A stretch of 64,000 nucleotides of DNA from Leishmania martiniquensis (Eukaryota; Euglenozoa; Kinetoplastea; Trypanosomatida; Trypanosomatidae): NCBI RefSeq assembly GCF_017916325.1, contig NC_090151.1, positions 5,001 to 69,000 on the forward strand, read 5' to 3'. The position numbers and the translations under genes were made by a program. Of the stretch, positions 25,968-36,494 are shown piece by piece. A model generated the notes under the pieces. The model saw nothing but the letters and a program-made list of their open reading frames with translations, did no database searches and was not told where the DNA came from. The first letter of the stretch is position 1. Each line of letters starts with the position of its first letter.

Positions 25968-28122
25968 GGCGTTGCGATCCGTTGCACCCGCTACCACCAC
26001 AAGTCCTCTGCGAAGCAAAGCGCAACCAGCACAGTATACGATAGAAGAGGGTGGCGCGGGGAGCGGACAGCGATGAGTCGGCGACTGCCAAGAATAAAAT
26101 AGCTGCGAGAACGTAATGGAAATGGGGAGGACAGAGAGCAGCGAAAGAAGTCCTCGTGGAGGTACAGACCTGGTTGCGGAAGGGCAGTGAGAGAAGCAGA
26201 GGGAGAAGCAATGTCCCGCACTCTGTGAAAACGAATGGGTATCGGCGAGCCGCACGTGTTGCGCCGCACTCCGCTACAACGCAGCGTCAGGTATCGCCTT
26301 TTTACTCGATTTGGCTCTCACTTTTCAGTCTTTGCACAGTGCGCGCGTGTGGATGTTCACACTCATGCTTTTTTTTAGCGATGGACAAGTCGCTGTCGAC
26401 AAGAATAGCGTGCGGCAAGGATGTGCAGTGAGGGTGCTCCAGAGTTCTCGGACTCTCCCTTCAGCAGATATATGCACAGCTGATTGTAGCACACATTCAT
26501 CCTAGACAGTCATCACGAAGGAATGGACAGGTGCAGAAAGGCATGAGCCGTAGAGAGAAGAAAGAGTGTAGGGACGTCAGAGGGGTGGGTCGAAGCGGTG
26601 GTAGGCCAACACTCTATGATAGCCGAGAAAGCCCATCTCAGGGAGCTGTGAATGAGGCAGAACAGCTGTGCAATCACACCCCAACAACCGGTATGAGGCC
26701 CCCCTCTAAAGCTTTCGACCTCAACCGAGGTAAAAAAAAAGCACCTGTACAGTCGACCGCTGCGTCATTTCCAACGCAAGAGTAGTGTAACAGGACTGCC
26801 GCACTCGTCCTCCCCAAAGGCTCAGCCTCACTCATTCTCTTTGTTCAGCACTCTCGCCCAGTCACATGCAGACGACACGCGGTGGACGCAGAAGAGCACG
26901 CACGCCCCGAAGGTGGAGCGACACACAGAAGGCTGCGCTGTAGTCGCACATCACGACCAGTAGAAGGGCCGTACTTACACGCGCATATGCCTCCACACAG
27001 ATATATATATATATATATCTGGACACCAACTCCGTGTCTAAATAGACGCGTGGCACAGCATGAAGTGATCGCACAGAAAACGGTGGCCGGAAGAAGACGG
27101 ACACAGAAGGCAACAACGAATGAAAGAGAGCGAAGAACAAAGAAAGAACAGGCGTTTAGAGAACCACACCTGCATGCAAAGTCACTGGTCGATGCTGCCA
27201 CTTCTGTCCCAATCCCGACACACAAACACACACATTCGGTGGGCACGAGAAGCGCTTACGCCCATTGAGGAGAAGGCAAACAGAAGTGCTGTCGGGGTAA
27301 TCCATTAGCTGATTTTACGTCGATAAAGGGCACGTCTCTGCTCAGTTGATGTTCGCTGGCACGCGAGCGTGTTGACGATGGCCGCTTCCGCCTTTGCTTC
27401 GCCGACTCCACGCACGCACAGCCGTCACATAGTAGCAGAAAGATGATCACATACGAGCAGAGGAAGGAGCGATGAGCGGCAGAGCGAGAGAGATGGCCCC
27501 GCATCACCTCATGAGTCAATTTTTTCCTCGCATCCCCTCACCAGCCCCTCTCGTGCCCCACTTGCGCGACAGGATACAAGATGACCGCTTCACTGGACGT
27601 GCACGTTTGCTTTCCAGTGGGCGGTCAGTGTGTAAGCCAAAGACGTTTTCGTACTCTTTTCTTACTACTTTATTTAGGAGGGCACCAGTGGGGGTACCGT
27701 GTCGAGCTGCACCCCCTAATCGGCCGAAACCTCGCGTCCGCCTTTGCGCGTGCGGTGCCCCATTTCCCAGCGTCGTTGCCCTCACCGCATGTCTCTCTAC
27801 TGGTGCATTACCGCTCCTCCACGCCTTAATCGGCGCCGGCTGCGGCGCCAACGTCTCCTCCATCCCTTTTGTTGCGGTTCTCCGGCTAAACGGTCCTCCC
27901 CGCAACGCTCATCAGGGCGGGCAACTGGCGAGCCGTCACGCAGTGCTAGTAGCAAGAGGGAAGACGAGCTAGAGGGGAGACGGAGGGAGGAAGGAGGCAT
28001 GCGGCACATAGGCGAGAGACATGCGGTGAAACGCCTTCTCTTTTCGCCCGTTGGACCGGTTGCCTTTTCCATCAAAGCTCTGCAACAGCGCGGGCTACAC
28101 AGAAGCTCCGTATAGGGGCCAT
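25968..28122. other. 2.2-kb spacer between MORN and HAD-kinase genes
   Basis: The MORN gene side has a possible trans-splice AG at 26008-26009 with purine-rich plus-strand sequence at 26041-26068. A perfect (AT)9 palindrome lies at 26998-27021. A reading frame of 129 codons on the minus strand at 27516-27905 begins with TTG and is unlike any protein I know. This length is unusual for the window but I see no gene. Confidence 0.5.
26998..27021. repeat. (AT)9 microsatellite inside a perfect palindrome
   Basis: Nine AT units are flanked by CAG and CTG, making 24 bp of fully self-complementary DNA in otherwise GC-rich surroundings. Confidence 0.95.
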
Positions 28123-30603
28123 TCACAGCTTCGCTGCGGTGCGGCTGTGAAGGATGTCGAGGCCACGCTTTGCCAGCTGGTCGGCCTGCGCAATATTTCG
28201 GGAGTCAGAGTGCCGCATTTCGTGCGGGGAAACTGTACTCAACACGATATCGGTAATGAGCATCGTGGCCTTCTGAAGGCACAAGCTGGCGAGGTACACC
28301 TTGAAGATGTCGTCGCGGCATTGACGGTCAAGGTGCAGCATGTAGCCGCGCGTACTGCAGTACATCTCTAGGAGGTCGCTCGGGGTGGGAAAGAGCATCT
28401 GGATGTCGTGTGGGGCACCGTAGATGCCCTCGGGCTGTGCGAGGAAGCAGAACATCGCCGCTGATGCGACATCCACGAGCGGGTCGCCAAGTCGGGTGAA
28501 CTTAAACTGCACCATGCCAATCAACTGCGGCGGATACTTCGCGCGGCCCTCTAGTGAGCGGTGCGTGAACAGGACGGAGGAAAGGTTGAAGTTGCCGTGC
28601 AGCGTCACAAGACGGTCTGGCATTGGAACCATCTGGTGCGACAGCTGGGTCTGGTCAAAGCAGCTCAAAACACCGCGCGACAGCTCCTCCACCGCGGACG
28701 AGCGCAGCTGCCCGCTAAAGCGGCCAGAGGCGCCGCTTTTGGACAACGCCAGCTTGTACATCTCAATGCTCTCCTGCACCATGGCCAGCAGCGGGTGCTT
28801 GCGGCGCTTCGTGCGCCGCATCTTCTCCTCTGCCTGTTTCATGAAGGGCGGCAGAGGCGAATTGTGCAGCACCGAGAGTACAGCAATCGCCTGCTTGTAG
28901 AAAAGCCTCGGCCGAAGCTCTAAATTGATGGCCACACGCCGCAAGGAGTACGGTCGGTGAATGCGTGGCTGGATTAGCTGCGAGATAGTGTTAATGTTCT
29001 CACCGTCCCGATAACGGCGGAGAAAGAAGCGGCGTCCGCACACGGCGTACGAGTCGCAGTAGAGCAACGGCGTCGGGATCTGCAGCCCCGGCGACGTTTC
29101 GTGAAGGTGAGCAATCGTTTCATACTCGCGGCGGATATCCGCGGAGCCGTACGGGGACGGGCCGCGAGGCTGGATGCGCAAGATGTAGCTCCCGGTGCGC
29201 AGCGTCAGTCGGTACGACTCGAAGAAGCGGCTGCCCTCGACGTACTCGAAGAGGATGGGGCCGGCCGAGGTGGCCAGTCCCGGCTGCGTGCGCAGCTTCA
29301 TGTCTGCCTCCGGTCGCGACGAGATCGTCAAGGGAAAGAGATGCGGCAGGTGCTGAGCGCAGTAGAAGAGAATGCGTTCCTGGTCCTCCTCGTCCATACG
29401 GTAGCGGTCCTTCTCGAGGGTGTCCACCGGGTAGCAGAGATGGTTCGGTGGCGGCCCGATGAAGAGCAAATTGCTGTGATAGTTGTGCAGCTCCTCTGTC
29501 ACCCACGAGGTCGGCGTGCCATCGGGGCTCTGTGGCGGCCTGAACATCGGTGCAATGTCCTTCTCGACACCCCTCAGCACCTCCCTCCAGAACAGATCCT
29601 TCTCCGAGACCATCTTCAACGCACGCAAGATCTCCTTGTACACGTCGCACGCGCCGTTTTCGATGCGTGAGACCTCGGTGAAGGGGCTTCCTGGCAGTCT
29701 GCGGGCCACCTCGCAGTGCGCCTCCACGTCGTCGAAGTAGAAGATGTTTGGCTTGATATCGTAGCGAAGCGCCTCACCCGTGGGGACACGACTTGTGTGA
29801 ACCTCCTCCAGCGCGTGCATGAAGATGTCAGGGTAAGGCTTGCGCATGTGGCAGATGTAGCTTTGCACGTAGCCGTCGAATAGGCCCGTCACCTGGAAGC
29901 TGTTCTGGTACGTGCCAGCTTTCTCGCCATATTCAACTGGGCAAACAACTGGGTAGGCGGCGGAGACGGAGTCGCCCACGGAGGACCTCATGGCCTTTGC
30001 CATACGTCGGTACTGCCCCTCGCATTCCCACGCATTGCCAATTGCGAAGAGGCGAATCTCTTGTTGGCTCTTAGTGCGCAGGTAGTGAAGGAGGTTCAGC
30101 ACGTTCTTCCGCGGCGAGACCTTCTCCATAGTGCACAGGAATGCCTCCACATCCAGCAGCTCGCGGATGTGCACCTGCACGACAGGGTCGCAGAGGAGCG
30201 GGAAGCGCTTCTTGAGGGCGTCCACCTTCTTGGGGAAAGCGATATTCATAGCGTCCAGCTCTTCCGTATTGTGCTTGGAGAGGGCGCGCAGCATGAAATA
30301 GATCTCTTCCTTGAAGGCGGTGATGAACTCCAGCCGGTTCAACTCACCCAGCTCCAGTCGCTCGAACGCGCTCTTCACCCCACGCGTGCCCTCCGTGAAT
30401 TTGATCACGGTGAAGAAAAAATTACTGTATTTCTTTGCCAGAAACGGCACAGGCCGCTCCTGGATGCGCTCCACGATGATGTGCGATCCAGCGCGCTCGA
30501 AGACGCACCGCATCATGTTCTCTGCAAGCCGTCGAGCAGCGGGAAACGGGGATGATGTGAGAACACCCGTCAAGTTCATCATGAGCACGACCTCTGCCGG
30601 CAT
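28123..30603 (-). CDS. HAD-like plus aminoglycoside-phosphotransferase-like fusion, likely inactive
   Basis: An 826-residue protein whose order, an N-terminal HAD-type domain followed by an APH/choline-kinase-like domain, resembles the front of ACAD10-type proteins. In the HAD part, motif I reads LMMNLTGVL (7-15), with Asn at the place of the nucleophilic Asp; the helical cap is visible (SAFERLELGEL) and motif IV is kept as YFDDVEAHCEVARRL. In the APH part, the catalytic loop reads HGNFNLSS at 669-676 instead of HGD....N, and the metal-binding Asp position is Gln699 (VQFKF before GDPLVD). Both active centres therefore look dead, suggesting a binding or regulatory role. No acyl-CoA dehydrogenase domain follows. 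The ATG at 30603 is well placed. Confidence 0.8.
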   Translation of the reverse strand: MPAEVVLMMNLTGVLTSSPFPAARRLAENMMRCVFERAGSHIIVERIQERPVPFLAKKYSNFFFTVIKFTEGTRGVKSAFERLELGELNRLEFITAFKEEIYFMLRALSKHNTEELDAMNIAFPKKVDALKKRFPLLCDPVVQVHIRELLDVEAFLCTMEKVSPRKNVLNLLHYLRTKSQQEIRLFAIGNAWECEGQYRRMAKAMRSSVGDSVSAAYPVVCPVEYGEKAGTYQNSFQVTGLFDGYVQSYICHMRKPYPDIFMHALEEVHTSRVPTGEALRYDIKPNIFYFDDVEAHCEVARRLPGSPFTEVSRIENGACDVYKEILRALKMVSEKDLFWREVLRGVEKDIAPMFRPPQSPDGTPTSWVTEELHNYHSNLLFIGPPPNHLCYPVDTLEKDRYRMDEEDQERILFYCAQHLPHLFPLTISSRPEADMKLRTQPGLATSAGPILFEYVEGSRFFESYRLTLRTGSYILRIQPRGPSPYGSADIRREYETIAHLHETSPGLQIPTPLLYCDSYAVCGRRFFLRRYRDGENINTISQLIQPRIHRPYSLRRVAINLELRPRLFYKQAIAVLSVLHNSPLPPFMKQAEEKMRRTKRRKHPLLAMVQESIEMYKLALSKSGASGRFSGQLRSSAVEELSRGVLSCFDQTQLSHQMVPMPDRLVTLHGNFNLSSVLFTHRSLEGRAKYPPQLIGMVQFKFTRLGDPLVDVASAAMFCFLAQPEGIYGAPHDIQMLFPTPSDLLEMYCSTRGYMLHLDRQCRDDIFKVYLASLCLQKATMLITDIVLSTVSPHEMRHSDSRNIAQADQLAKRGLDILHSRTAAKL

Positions 30604-31508
30604 TTTGACTCGCTCTGGCCCCTGCCCTCACGGATCGAAGTCTGTGTGTGTGTGCGCGTGCGTACGTGTAAATGAAAAGCGCCGTTGATGTCGCTCGCTG
30701 AGAGTCACAGAGAAGGCGCTTGGGCGATAGACAGCCGTGAGAAAGAAACGGAAGTCATTCGTTTCTGTAAGGCATACGGCGAGGAGGGGGGGTAGAGAGG
30801 CAGAAGCGCGGCTGAACCCGAGAGAGAAACGCCACTTTCGCTTGGCGCAGGGGGGGCTTGGTGGGAGGGAGCCTCGCAACATCATGCGTGCACAACGGTT
30901 AAGGATAAACAGGCCGCACGCACGCGTTGTGGGCGAGGAAGACGCATCAAAAGGATCGGTCCAGTTTCGGCATGAAGGATTGGACGGCTCCATCGTTTGT
31001 GGCAGGGGGAAGCGGAAGGGCGCGCGCTCCTCTTGGCTCTTTGGGGCACTGCTTGCCTCTTGCGCGTTGTGTGCTTAGCGTAGCTGAAAACAAACAAAAA
31101 GAAACGCGCCTGCGCTCGTGTCATTGCGATCTGTGTGATATCGGCGCATCTGCACACCACGGGGAGGTGAGGGAGAGAGACCGAAGGAAAGCGTTCTGCC
31201 TGCTGCTTTCAACGCTGCATTGCCTGGCTGCTTTGGTTACTGTATTTAGTGCAATCGATAGGGGTGCGAGTGTGGCGATATATGCGACGAATGCCTTTAC
31301 GCACTCCCCCAATCGCCGACTCCCTTACGAGTCCCCATTGGCCTGTGCGGCTCGGGAGACAGAGGGTGAAGAGAGAGAGAGTGACATGAACAATCCTTCG
31401 CGCGGGCCCCAGCCGAGAGCAGAGAGAGCGAGAAAGGAGTTCTGGGAAGCGGGTGAATATCCAAAGAGACAGTGCATGTGAAGCGACGCAGGCGAGCGAA
31501 CGAAACAG
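30604..31508. other. Spacer between HAD-kinase gene and mitochondrial-protein gene
   Basis: A TG/CG-repeat run at 30642-30660 gives a CA-rich sense tract followed by AG near 30641, the best trans-splice candidate for the HAD-kinase mRNA. A purine-rich plus-strand block lies at 30780-30800. The rest is the presumed 3' UTR of the gene starting at 33881. Confidence 0.5.
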
Positions 31509-33881
31509 TCAGAAACAGAGCACTTTCGAAGAGGGCACCTGACGGCGCACCACCGCCTGCATGCACGTCGCCACCACTTGCACCGGCTCAGGCAGCGAGG
31601 CGCACAGGCCGTCCCACGCATCCGCGGAGCGCAGAAGCTCCTCTGGGAGTGCTGCGTTGCTGAGCAAGACGGATAAGCACGCACCAATGCACCGCACCGT
31701 GAAGAGGCTATGAAGATTAGTGGGAGTCGAGCCACCAGTCTTCTTCTGCGCCACGTAGCGAGCGCACAGAATGCAAAGGGCGTGCGCATCCTCCCGACGG
31801 CAACGCCACGCGGACGGGTCAGCGCGCGGTTGGGAAGGATAAGGGGCTTCCGCACCACCCTCCACGTGGAAGCGAAGTTGTGGAAAGAGTGAGACTGCCG
31901 CATCTCGCCAGAGAGTCATTGGAATGGTGCCGCCGTACTCGCCGAAAGCGAGCGTCTCCAGCCAGGTCATCGTCTTCTCGCTACCCAGCTGCGCTGCCCC
32001 TGCCTCGAGGTCAGCCACCTGCAGGACGTGTAGCGCTCCTCGCATGACTACGCCTCGCAGACGCCGCCACTCGCTCGCCTCCTTGCTGGCTGCGTACACG
32101 GGCTCCGGCCAACGGCACAAGCAAAGCGCCATCTTCCCCAGTGCGGCGCGCTGCATAACAGAGTCGTACGGCAACCGCGAGAGGAAGAGAAGGAATCGCA
32201 GCGCTCCCTTTCCAGCCTCTCGGCTCGTCCCCCCACCTCCGAGAGCGGAGCGGTGCAGATCGTCCGTGTCCATGAGGTACCCAGAGTCAAGGACTTCACA
32301 TGCCCATCCAACCGCCTCGTCCGGACAGATGTCATAGTTGGGCGTCTGTGCCAGCATGCGAAGGCAGGCAGAGACAATGCGCCGCATGCTCTCCTCCCGC
32401 ACCATATCGGCGCCCGCAGTGCAATGAGCGAGGTGCAGCGTAGCAGTGGCGGCGACAAGAATGCAACCGGCATCACCGCTGTCAGTCGGCGGGACCTGCA
32501 CTCCGTGTGGCGCCGCTGTCACATCCAAGCACACGGGCTTTGGTGCGCTATCTCGCGGCGCCGGTGAGGTCGCGCCGTGCGGTCGAGAGCGCAGGCGAGA
32601 CAGGCTCGCGGTGACGTGACCTATGGGTGTCACCCTCGTCACCGTCTCTAGCAGCTGCGCGACGTACTCGGCCGCGTGCTCGACCTGTAATGCGAGACCA
32701 GGGACAGCAGGGAGAACGGGGGCCCCACGCGCATGCAAGCGTTTGAGAGAGGCTGCCCAAGCAGTCAGGTGCGGCGGATCGAGCCACTCCTGCAGAGCAG
32801 TATGCCCGGCTGCATCGCCGTCCGCAGCGACGTCCTGGGCGCGCTGCCTCGCGGCAACGGAGATGCACTCGACATACTGCAAGAGCGTTTCACTCGTAAT
32901 GGGGCAGTCCTCGGCAAAGCTCTCGGCACACCGTCGCACAAATGGTGTTGTCGCGATGCTCAGTAGCTCAATGAGTGCCTCCAGCGACAACTCCCCCGAC
33001 GTGGCACCGTTGAAGAGACGTCCATCTTTTGCCATAGGCTGCAACACCGCCGTGCGGAGGGCAGCGGAGACGTCGTGTATTGCGACTGCCTCGTCACTGC
33101 CCTCGCTAGAAGCAGTACACTCCTCTTGCAGACGCGTAGACGCTACGCCCTCGAGAAGCGGCTCGAGGTTGCGCGTGAGCACGAACCAACTAAACGCACA
33201 CGCATCTGGAGTTACCGTCTCATCCAGCCGGGCATCGCGCACACGCTCGTAGAGGTGCAGCATTATCGCTCGAAGGTCAGCGTATTGGTGTGTGCGTCGC
33301 TTGATGGAAGCGTTGCCGGCAAAGCGCGGGTGGTACAGAAGACTCTGGAGACGCTGCACCTCCTCCACAAGCTCTTGCAGACTCACCGCGGGCATCTCCG
33401 TCGACAGCGGTGATGAGTTCACGGCAGCGGCAGCCTTGTGCGCTGGGGTGGAGACGTCCGTCGACGTGAAAAAGTAGTCTGGCACGTCCGTCTCCGCCGC
33501 GGGCGTGACGGGACGGTGTGCCTCCGATGTATGCGGACCAGTTGCCTTCTCGAGTGCCGCGACGCTACGCGCGCTCTCCGCCATATGATCGGCGGACAGC
33601 TTTATCCGTTCCACCAGTGACAAGGTGCGTGTCTTCTTGACTTTTTGTTCCAGCCTGCGACTCCAGCCAGTAGGATCGTAGGTGAAGTGCTGGTGTGGAC
33701 GGAACACATGATGCGCCGACCACCGAAAAGTGTTTTGGCGGTCTTGAATCTCCTGCGAATGAGTTCGGTCGGGACTGTAGTGGCGGTGAATGCACCGTGC
33801 CTCATCGCGGAGGGCCGCGGACGCGCTCAGGAGAGAGGTGCCGCCGCAGAGTCGCGGTAGAAAAGTACGCCGAAGACGCAT
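31509..33881 (-). CDS. Large helical protein of unknown function, probably mitochondrial
   Basis: A 790-residue protein that I do not recognise. The N-terminus (MRLRRTFLPRLCGGTSLLSA) is rich in Arg, Leu and Ser and lacks acidic residues until about residue 26, a typical mitochondrial presequence. A basic aromatic stretch follows (HHVFRPHQHFTYDPTGWSRR). The rest is almost wholly alpha-helical, Ala/Leu/Glu-rich, with no transmembrane span or catalytic motif, and could be a helical-repeat array. Kinetoplastids have many lineage-specific mitochondrial RNA-processing and mitoribosome-assembly factors of this type; membership is a guess. The frame is intact and codon use is like its neighbours. Confidence 0.75.
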   Translation of the reverse strand: MRLRRTFLPRLCGGTSLLSASAALRDEARCIHRHYSPDRTHSQEIQDRQNTFRWSAHHVFRPHQHFTYDPTGWSRRLEQKVKKTRTLSLVERIKLSADHMAESARSVAALEKATGPHTSEAHRPVTPAAETDVPDYFFTSTDVSTPAHKAAAAVNSSPLSTEMPAVSLQELVEEVQRLQSLLYHPRFAGNASIKRRTHQYADLRAIMLHLYERVRDARLDETVTPDACAFSWFVLTRNLEPLLEGVASTRLQEECTASSEGSDEAVAIHDVSAALRTAVLQPMAKDGRLFNGATSGELSLEALIELLSIATTPFVRRCAESFAEDCPITSETLLQYVECISVAARQRAQDVAADGDAAGHTALQEWLDPPHLTAWAASLKRLHARGAPVLPAVPGLALQVEHAAEYVAQLLETVTRVTPIGHVTASLSRLRSRPHGATSPAPRDSAPKPVCLDVTAAPHGVQVPPTDSGDAGCILVAATATLHLAHCTAGADMVREESMRRIVSACLRMLAQTPNYDICPDEAVGWACEVLDSGYLMDTDDLHRSALGGGGTSREAGKGALRFLLFLSRLPYDSVMQRAALGKMALCLCRWPEPVYAASKEASEWRRLRGVVMRGALHVLQVADLEAGAAQLGSEKTMTWLETLAFGEYGGTIPMTLWRDAAVSLFPQLRFHVEGGAEAPYPSQPRADPSAWRCRREDAHALCILCARYVAQKKTGGSTPTNLHSLFTVRCIGACLSVLLSNAALPEELLRSADAWDGLCASLPEPVQVVATCMQAVVRRQVPSSKVLCF

Positions 33882-34547
33882 AAGAACGTGTACACCACAC
33901 GCGCGATGAACTCACGAGCAATGACGTGAGTATCCGCAGTGCAGTCTCAAGGGCGCGCGGCAAAATAGAAACTGCCGTCCCTCGCAGCGAAAGAGGGTCA
34001 GCCGACAGCGGCGGAAAGGCTGAGGAAAAAGAGTGGAGGAGGAGGAAGTGTGACGAGGAGGTGAAGAAGGCAGAAGAGAAGGACTCGATGCAAGCGAGCT
34101 GATGTGGACACGGCGTACGTGCGATTCGCCATCGGGAGCAAATAATAGCGTCACTCGCCCTCCCCTACCTTCGCCTTCGCTCCACGTACGGCCGCCAAGA
34201 CGTCCGCGCTCTTGCAAAGGCCTCCACCAGCCAAAGAGGCTGTATGGGTGCGTTCTCTGCTGCTGCGCTCTCTCATCCGGTGTATACGTGGGGCGAGAAG
34301 GAAGAGGCGATCCTGTACTCAGTCGCACGTCCGCACTTCATCGCGTGCCATGGCGCACAGATTTTGTTTTTTTTTCAGCTGCAGTGGCGCCTTTTGAACA
34401 TGCGAAGAAGCATTATGCGCGTCAGTGAGCAGACACGTCAGCGTTCGCCTGGAGCACTGGCAAGCATGCATCCGTCTATGTATTGCTGTAGAGCTCGCGC
34501 GTAAGCAGTCTGAGATGCTGATGGATGCACACGCGCCACCGTCGAGA
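33882..34547. other. Spacer upstream of the mitochondrial-protein gene
   Basis: A possible acceptor AG lies near 33946 with a modest tract to about 33971. Purine-rich plus-strand DNA at 34017-34082 may serve as an alternative trans-splice tract. The rest is the 3' UTR of the cysteine-cluster gene, including a T-run at 34366-34375. Confidence 0.45.
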
Positions 34548-35264
34548 TCAACTCCTGCCAAGAAAGGCAGAGGCGATGCGCATCGCCTGGTATCTCACCA
34601 TCAAGTCGCTCCCATAAGAGACGTACGTTGGAAGCGCGCATACGTGGTAAAGGTGCCTTAATGTCTCCCGCAGCTCTTCCATCTCACCCTCGAACATGGC
34701 AAGAGCAGCCACTAATGGCTCGATGCAGGGGGGTGCGCTTCGCTTCTTGCGCTCCTTAGTGGCGCTAGGGCAGGTTATGTGCGACTCTGCGCGTGACTTA
34801 CTGCAGCCGCATGTACGGCATGAGCATGCGTCAGGCGAGAGGTGTGAATGAAAGGTGCACTCCTTTACGGCGCCCTCGACGACTTGCAGCCTCAGCGTTT
34901 GCAGCCGAGCGATGCGCTGACGCTCCCACTGAGAGGCACGATCGAGAAACGCACGCCAGCAACTCGGCAAAGCACGCGGTGAAGACTTCATCGCTAACGC
35001 CTCATCTGGCTGCACGGATGGCACGCACACAGGTACTGTCACACTGTAAAAGGGTGTGCGCCGCGCTGAGCGGTGCTTGGCGAGAGGCCATACCTCGGGA
35101 TGGAAGAGCCCCGCCATTTCTGCTGGCCTGTGAGCGTCGACGGCGGCTTTGCGGTTCGTACGTTGAACATGCGCGTAAACAAAAGGCCCCTCCACTGCGT
35201 GCTCAGCCACCGACTCGCGAGACCGCGGCAGTGCGCTGGAGACATCCACTTCGGTGTTCGTCAT
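34548..35264 (-). CDS. Small unknown protein with a cysteine cluster
   Basis: A 238-residue protein that I cannot assign. Residues 102-130 form an Arg-rich helix (CWRAFLDRASQWERQRIARL) of a kind seen in many kinetoplastid cytoskeletal proteins. A compact cluster C-x-C-x2-C-x-C lies at 147-154, close to C136, H139 and H141, and could bind zinc. The C-terminal 60 residues form a further helix pair ending in hydrophobic and aromatic residues. There is no signal peptide. The frame starts at an ATG at 35264, after purine-rich plus-strand DNA at 35304-35320 that may serve as a trans-splice tract. Confidence 0.65.
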   Translation of the reverse strand: MTNTEVDVSSALPRSRESVAEHAVEGPFVYAHVQRTNRKAAVDAHRPAEMAGLFHPEVWPLAKHRSARRTPFYSVTVPVCVPSVQPDEALAMKSSPRALPSCWRAFLDRASQWERQRIARLQTLRLQVVEGAVKECTFHSHLSPDACSCRTCGCSKSRAESHITCPSATKERKKRSAPPCIEPLVAALAMFEGEMEELRETLRHLYHVCALPTYVSYGSDLMVRYQAMRIASAFLGRS

Positions 35265-36450
35265 CTCCAGCCCGTGCGCTCACGGGCAAAGATTTTGTCG
35301 TATCGAGAGAAAGAGCAGGGCTGCCGGTGGAGCAGCACTGCTCGAGGAAAGCGCTCAAGCGTGGTCGAGGGAGATGATGCCTGTCTCTCTACGGCAGCGC
35401 ACGTGGGCCAGTTCGTGGCGATGCGAAACGTCGGCCCTCCTCGTGAATTTGCCTGCTTTTCCTCCTTACTTGTTGGCAGGTTGACGCTGCGAGTAACCGC
35501 CGCCCACCTGCTGTGAGAATGGCTGGTGGCTGCTCACAGGCGCATCGTGTGACCAACTGAAGTTTAATGAGCGAGATGCAGAGGGAGGCAGAACACGCTC
35601 GAGAGAAGAGATGGGCGAAGGGGCAAGACGCAAGGGAAGGGGATGATGGCGATGAGAGGCAATGAAACACCATCGCATAGAGGTCAAACAGAGCGCGGGA
35701 TGACGTCTGCGATGGGGATGGCGTACCAAAGAGCCGTTTCAGGACGCTGCCGCACGGCCATCCCCCATGCCCTCTCTGGGCACGCATCACCGGTTTTCTG
35801 CCCCTCCACTACCACAGCACAGCAGCACATCCAAATGGTCGCTGCTTCATGCTGTCCTCATCTGATGCTGTCGCACTGATTGCAGCAGTGCGTCAACCGA
35901 ACAAGACGGGCGCACGGCAGAGAAAAAAAGCAACAGAGGAGCTTTCAGGAGCAGCAGCAGAGATTAGTCACGTAAAGAAGCGCGATGAGTAGCGTCTGGC
36001 AGCCTTTGGGCCCTCCCCCTTGCCAGCCGCTTCAAGCGCTCTCTGAAATACCGACAATAGAGCGGCCTCGCGGATGTTGAGAGTGATGTGACATCAGCGG
36101 GTGGAAGCGCAGATGAGGCCTCCACGCGAAGAAACGCATTCGAACCGCGTCGGCGACTCTACGGGGGGGAGGGGGAAGGGGGAAGTTTGCCGAACACAAC
36201 AGAAGAAGCGCAGCATCTTGTCAACTGGGTGCCTGCGCCGGTCTAGCGGCAGTTCGCCGAGTCACCAGCGTCGACGTCCGTGTAGTACCTCAGCGAAGAC
36301 CGGCCTGTGGACGCGAAGAGAGCAGCCGTGCCACTGCCTTTAATGCCGACGCTGAGCGCCCGTTGCTGCCGCACGTTTAGGACCTTGGTGAAGGCTATGT
36401 GTAGCAAGCGCACCCCCGTAGGCGTGAGATGATGCGGGCCACCGAAGTAC
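35265..36450. other. Spacer downstream of the broken small gene
   Basis: No gene recognised. The sequence is of mixed composition, with a G-run at 36164-36182 and only short overlapping frames on both strands. It would be the 3' UTR of the gene at 36.5-36.9 kb. Confidence 0.5.
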
Positions 36451-36458
36451 TATCAAAA

Positions 36459-36494
36459 TCCGTTACTGAGCATCCCCTTCTGCTCAGTAACGGA
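36459..36494. repeat. Perfect 14-bp inverted repeat over the stop of the broken gene
   Basis: The arms 36459-36472 and 36481-36494 are exact reverse complements, separated by 8 nt. On the sense strand the first arm includes the last two codons and the TGA stop of the frame at 36484, and the second arm is followed directly by TTTT (36458-36455). Confidence 0.95.

Noticed and set aside
27516..27905. 129-codon minus-strand frame
   Set aside because: It starts with TTG, has no ATG near its beginning that gives a sensible protein and no recognisable motif.
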